DNA of 8,180 nt from Planctomycetaceae bacterium (lineage in GTDB: Bacteria; Planctomycetota; Planctomycetia; Planctomycetales; Planctomycetaceae). Below are positions 4,936-8,180 of this stretch, one piece after another (position 1 is the stretch's first letter; the number at the start of each line of letters is the position of its first letter). The stretch covers positions 1 to 8,180 of the forward strand of contig JAGQQP010000172.1 of assembly GCA_020426085.1 (NCBI GenBank), in the 5' to 3' direction. The notes beneath the pieces were generated by a model that worked only from the letters and a program-made list of their open reading frames with translations, was not told where the DNA came from and ran no database searches. A program made the position numbers and the translations under genes.

Positions 4936-7043
4936 ACGAATACAAGGTAGACGACGTTAGGAATGTGGCATTGGTCGGCCACGGGGCTGTTGGCAAAACA
5001 ACTGTAGCCGATCTCATGCTGTTTCAATCTGGTGCCACTTCTCGCTTGGGGTCTGTTGATGATGGCACCAGTCTGCTGGATACGGATGAAGAAGAAATAG
5101 ACCATCGCATCTCCATCGCTTCCACTCTGGTTCACTTCGATTACGGTGGACACCATATCAATCTGATTGACACGCCCGGCTATCCCGATTTCATCGGACA
5201 GGTTTCCGGCGCCTTACGTGCCGTCGAGACCGCCTTGATCCTGTTGAATGCCGGACACGGAGTTGAGATCAATGCCCTGCGCGTCTCCAAAATGGCGCAG
5301 GAAGCCGGGATTGCCCGGATGATTGTGCTCAATAAATGTGATGCAGAAAATATCAACTATGAGACACTCTTAAATTCAGTACAAGAAACGTTTGGCTCTC
5401 AATGCATTCCCATCAACCTGCCTGTGGGAGTGGGGGCCGACTTCAAAGCCGTATACGACCTGGTGAAAAAAACAGATGCCCCTGATTCTGACGTCCTCGG
5501 CGATCCTGAAGCAACCCGTCAGATGTTGATCGAAGCGATTGTAGAATCCAACGAAGCGTTGCTGGAACGGTTCTTTGAAGGGGAAGAACTCAGCGCGGCA
5601 GAATTGTCCAGAAATATCCCCAAAGCGATGGCAGCCGGGACCCTGATACCCGTGTTGTTCATGAGCGCCAAAACAGGGGTTGGCGTGGCCGAGTTTATGG
5701 ATGCGATGTCGAACTACACGTTATGTCCCCAGGACATTCAACGCATGGAACAGACTAAAGATGGTCGTTCCGTAGTACTTGATCCTTCGCCGGATCAGCC
5801 ATTTGTCGCCCAGGTAATCAAAACCCGCATCGACCCTTTTATCTCGAAGATGAGTTATCTGCGTGTCTTTTCCGGGAAACTGAATAAAGATTCGTCGGTG
5901 GTCAATGTGCGAACAGGGAAGCCGGTCCGCATTACGCAGTTACTGGATGTCCAGGGAGGGAAACAGGAGGCCGTCGATGAAGTCTCTGTCGGTGATATCT
6001 TTGCGGTCGCGAAAGTGGACGATTTAAAACTGGGTGATACGCTGGCAGCCGATGCGAATGGAGATGGACTGTCACTGCCTGAAATCAAGTTTCCCCATCC
6101 TGTTGTCGGCCTGGCTGTCGAGCCGAAAAGTCAGAATGATCAACAGAAAATATCAGGCGCACTTCATAAGATTGAAGAAGAAGACCAGACGTTTCATGTG
6201 ATCCATGATGAAGAAACCCATGAGATGGTCATGCAGGGAATGAGTGAACTGCATCTGAAGATTGTGCAGGAGCGTCTGCTGCATCGGGACAAAGTGGAAG
6301 TGGTCACGCATCTGCCGAAAGTTCCTTATCGCGAAACGATCATGGGGAGCGCCGAAGGCAGTTACCGACACAAAAAACAGTCAGGTGGAGCAGGACAGTT
6401 TGCCGAAGTACATCTCAAAGTTTCAGCGATGCCTCAGGATGTGAATCCGGAAGAATATTTCACCAGGGACAATTTCGATCACCTTCGCTCCTATCACTAC
6501 GATCCCGAAATGAACTTCGCGTTCGTCGATCGAATCTCGGGAGGTTCCATTCCAAACCAGTTTATCCCCGCTGTTGAAAAAGGGGTGCTGGAAAAAATGA
6601 AGCAGGGAGTGATTGCCGGCTGTCAGGTCCAGAATCTGATCTGCGAAGTGTTCTTCGGGAAAGATCATCCTGTAGACAGTAACGAGACAGCCTTTAAAAT
6701 CGCCGGCGGTAAATGTTTTGCTGAACTGTTTGCCAAGTCTCGTCCTGTATTGATGGAACCGATTGTAAAAATCGAAATTCTGATTCCGGCAGAAAATGTG
6801 GGAGATATCACCAGCGATCTCTCCAGTCGCAGAGGCCGCATGGAAGGGATGGCAGTTTCACCCGGTGGTTATGAAATCATTCAGGCCCGGGTTCCGCTGG
6901 CCGAAATTATGACTTACGCCCGGACGCTTTCCAGTTTAACAGGAGGTCGTGGGACGTATGATATCGAGTTGAGCCATTATGAAATGATTCCCCCGAACGA
7001 ACAGAGTAAAATCATTGAACTGCTCAATAATGCCCGTGAATAA
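4932..7043 (+). CDS. fusA2: Elongation factor G paralogue, EFG II type translational GTPase
   Basis: The 703-residue product has normal EF-G length and architecture: GTPase domain with G' insert (about 1-270), domain II (about 288-370), domain III, domain IV and domain V. GTPase motifs are GHGAVGKT (16-23), HRIS in switch I (58-61), DTPGYPDF (80-87), NKCD (134-137) and SAK (245-247). Domain IV shows PYRETI (465-470), QSGGAGQF (483-490) and HPVDSNE (579-585); domain V has SSRRGR (631-636). Canonical EF-G has RGIT and DTPGH at the switches. Here the invariant Thr is Ser61 and the catalytic His is Tyr84, as in EFG II proteins such as mycobacterial FusA2 and Thermotoga-type EF-G homologues. No rpsL, rpsG or tuf is adjacent, so this is not the str-operon fusA. 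It should bind ribosomes and GTP in the cytosol. Whether it supports translocation is open, because studied EFG II members differ. It ends at a strong terminator. Confidence 0.93.
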   Translation: MNEYKVDDVRNVALVGHGAVGKTTVADLMLFQSGATSRLGSVDDGTSLLDTDEEEIDHRISIASTLVHFDYGGHHINLIDTPGYPDFIGQVSGALRAVETALILLNAGHGVEINALRVSKMAQEAGIARMIVLNKCDAENINYETLLNSVQETFGSQCIPINLPVGVGADFKAVYDLVKKTDAPDSDVLGDPEATRQMLIEAIVESNEALLERFFEGEELSAAELSRNIPKAMAAGTLIPVLFMSAKTGVGVAEFMDAMSNYTLCPQDIQRMEQTKDGRSVVLDPSPDQPFVAQVIKTRIDPFISKMSYLRVFSGKLNKDSSVVNVRTGKPVRITQLLDVQGGKQEAVDEVSVGDIFAVAKVDDLKLGDTLAADANGDGLSLPEIKFPHPVVGLAVEPKSQNDQQKISGALHKIEEEDQTFHVIHDEETHEMVMQGMSELHLKIVQERLLHRDKVEVVTHLPKVPYRETIMGSAEGSYRHKKQSGGAGQFAEVHLKVSAMPQDVNPEEYFTRDNFDHLRSYHYDPEMNFAFVDRISGGSIPNQFIPAVEKGVLEKMKQGVIAGCQVQNLICEVFFGKDHPVDSNETAFKIAGGKCFAELFAKSRPVLMEPIVKIEILIPAENVGDITSDLSSRRGRMEGMAVSPGGYEIIQARVPLAEIMTYARTLSSLTGGRGTYDIELSHYEMIPPNEQSKIIELLNNARE

Positions 7044-7075
7044 CAGTCGTGGGAACCAAATCTGGATTTAAGTGC

Positions 7076-7110
7076 AAACCTGCAGTGACGATGGTTGCTG
7101 CAGGTTTTTT
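7076..7110 (+). terminator. Rho-independent terminator of the EF-G paralogue gene
   Basis: AAACCTGCAG (7076-7085) and CTGCAGGTTT (7098-7107) form a perfect 10-base stem around a 12-base loop, ending in a run of six T (7105-7110). It begins 32 bases after the EF-G paralogue stop. The convergent minus-strand gene ends 12 bases beyond it. In that direction the stem is followed only by TTTGCACTT, so termination there would be weaker. Confidence 0.9.
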
Positions 7111-7121
7111 CAGTACACAGA

Positions 7122-8180
7122 TTATTTCTTTTTCTTCTTTGGACGGCTCAATGGCTGATTCCACAGCTTCAGCTGTTTTTTTATCTCATCCAGCGACATC
7201 GGTACGGGAGAAAGTTTGATCTGAGTTTCGATGTCATATTGTTCGTTGGTCACTTTTTCGTCCAGTCGATCAATTTCGTCTTCGAGATTCCGCATCCAGT
7301 CGGGAACGTCAATTCCTGAACCAATGGTCGATGCCAGGTACCGTTCGATTTCTTCCTGCAGGATTGAAAACGCAGCCGATTCTTCATTGCCGTCGCGGGC
7401 ATCATTCATAGCCCGGGGGACTAGAGCCAGCATACGATTGACTGCCAGAGGTTTAACAAACCGTTCATTCAGATGGTCGGAAATCAGAGGCAGGTTGATT
7501 TTATATTCCGATTCGGTCTGTTTCAGTTTTTTCAGATGTTTCTTTGCCATCTCTTCTGAAGTGGCTTCGAAGACGGCTTCCCAGATCAGGGCTGACTCAT
7601 TGCGATCCTGCTGGGCCAGAACTTTATGGGCGATCAGGAGTGGCACCATTTTCCAGTCGTCACGTTCATAGGCGGCTTCGATTCGCAGGAAGTCGAGCAG
7701 ACAGTAAAACATTTCGCCATAGTCAGACTGGGTGGTGGTACTATTGTATTCAACAAAGCGATCGAATTTATCGATGACCGATTCGAAGATGACCTTCAGA
7801 TTGGTCACCGCCTCTTCCATTTCGATATTGCCTTCTTCCAGATCTGTCAGCAACGCCATGGGCTCTGCCGGGTTATGGTACTCAGCCAGATAATTCAGAT
7901 ACTGTTCGATGCCGTTATGCAGAATTGTTCGCAGGTTACCCAGCGTCAGGTATTGCGCATGGAACAGGTCTGCTCCATAGAGCTCGATGAACTGTCGCAC
8001 TTCCTGCCAGACAAAATCCTGGTTCAACGCTTCTGCACTGGAAAGACGCATCGTTCGGCTGTGCTTCAACCACTGCTCGCGGTATTTATTGACCAGCTTC
8101 TCTGCAATTTCAATCAGCTGCTCATCATCCAGTTGTTCGGACTCCCATTCATGGGACGAACGAATGATGGCGGACAGAGA
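7122..8180 (-). CDS. Hypothetical soluble helical protein with lysine tail, N-terminus beyond window
   Basis: The frame is open without a stop from 7124 to the right window edge, so the true start lies outside and at least 352 residues are encoded. A TTG at 8069 could be read as a start, but coding continues upstream of it with similar composition (for example SHEWESEQLDDEQ), so I treat the gene as 5'-partial. The protein is rich in Glu, Leu and Lys, has no membrane segment, and looks largely helical. Recognisable stretches include QDFVWQEVRQFIELYGADL, a charged segment around EEMAKKHLKKLKQTE, and EDEIDRLDEKV, which may form short coiled coils. It ends SRPKKKKK. No enzyme motif or known family was recognised, and no function is proposed. 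It converges on the EF-G paralogue gene with a shared terminator region; nothing links the two functionally. Confidence 0.82.
   Translation of the reverse strand, partial: SLSAIIRSSHEWESEQLDDEQLIEIAEKLVNKYREQWLKHSRTMRLSSAEALNQDFVWQEVRQFIELYGADLFHAQYLTLGNLRTILHNGIEQYLNYLAEYHNPAEPMALLTDLEEGNIEMEEAVTNLKVIFESVIDKFDRFVEYNSTTTQSDYGEMFYCLLDFLRIEAAYERDDWKMVPLLIAHKVLAQQDRNESALIWEAVFEATSEEMAKKHLKKLKQTESEYKINLPLISDHLNERFVKPLAVNRMLALVPRAMNDARDGNEESAAFSILQEEIERYLASTIGSGIDVPDWMRNLEDEIDRLDEKVTNEQYDIETQIKLSPVPMSLDEIKKQLKLWNQPLSRPKKKKK

Noticed and set aside
7231..7671. 146-codon plus-strand ORF, Ser/Arg-rich
   Set aside because: It is an antisense shadow of the minus-strand hypothetical gene; its composition is typical of a reversed Glu/Leu-rich coding frame.
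8067..8069. TTG 8069 as the start of the last gene
   Set aside because: The frame remains open with protein-like composition to the right window edge, so the gene more likely begins outside the window.

Overview
The window reads as an ordinary stretch of a planctomycete chromosome, probably Gimesia or a close relative. The strongest clue is a DUF1549/DUF1553 gene followed directly by a DUF1501 gene, a pairing greatly expanded in Planctomycetes. Base composition looks close to balanced. No tRNA, rRNA, CRISPR array, transposase or insertion sequence was seen. The genus is an inference from gene content, not the result of a search.

Layout, left to right. At 1-2867 on the minus strand lies a two-gene unit: a membrane-anchored DUF1549/DUF1553 protein (1230-2867), then a Tat-exported DUF1501 protein (1-1226, its C-terminus cut by the window edge). 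Only 3 bases separate the stop codon from the next start codon. A divergent intergenic region (2868-3252) separates this unit from a plus-strand gene for a polytopic membrane protein of unknown function (3253-4533). A 398-base gene-poor stretch follows, with a weak terminator-like hairpin, two clear inverted repeats and a possible 25-codon leader ORF. That ORF overlaps the start codon of the next gene as ATGA. The next gene (4932-7043, plus) encodes a full-length elongation factor G paralogue of the EFG II type, not the str-operon EF-G. A strong rho-independent terminator (7076-7110) closes it. Converging on that terminator from the right is a minus-strand gene (7122 to beyond 8180) for a soluble, helical protein of no recognised family with a five-lysine tail.

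How the genes work together. The DUF1549/DUF1553 and DUF1501 proteins are very likely made together and both act outside the cytoplasmic membrane. The other three genes look like separate transcription units with no visible functional link. No defence, secretion or biosynthetic system is evident. The parts most worth following are the leader of the EF-G paralogue and the altered switch residues of its GTPase domain.
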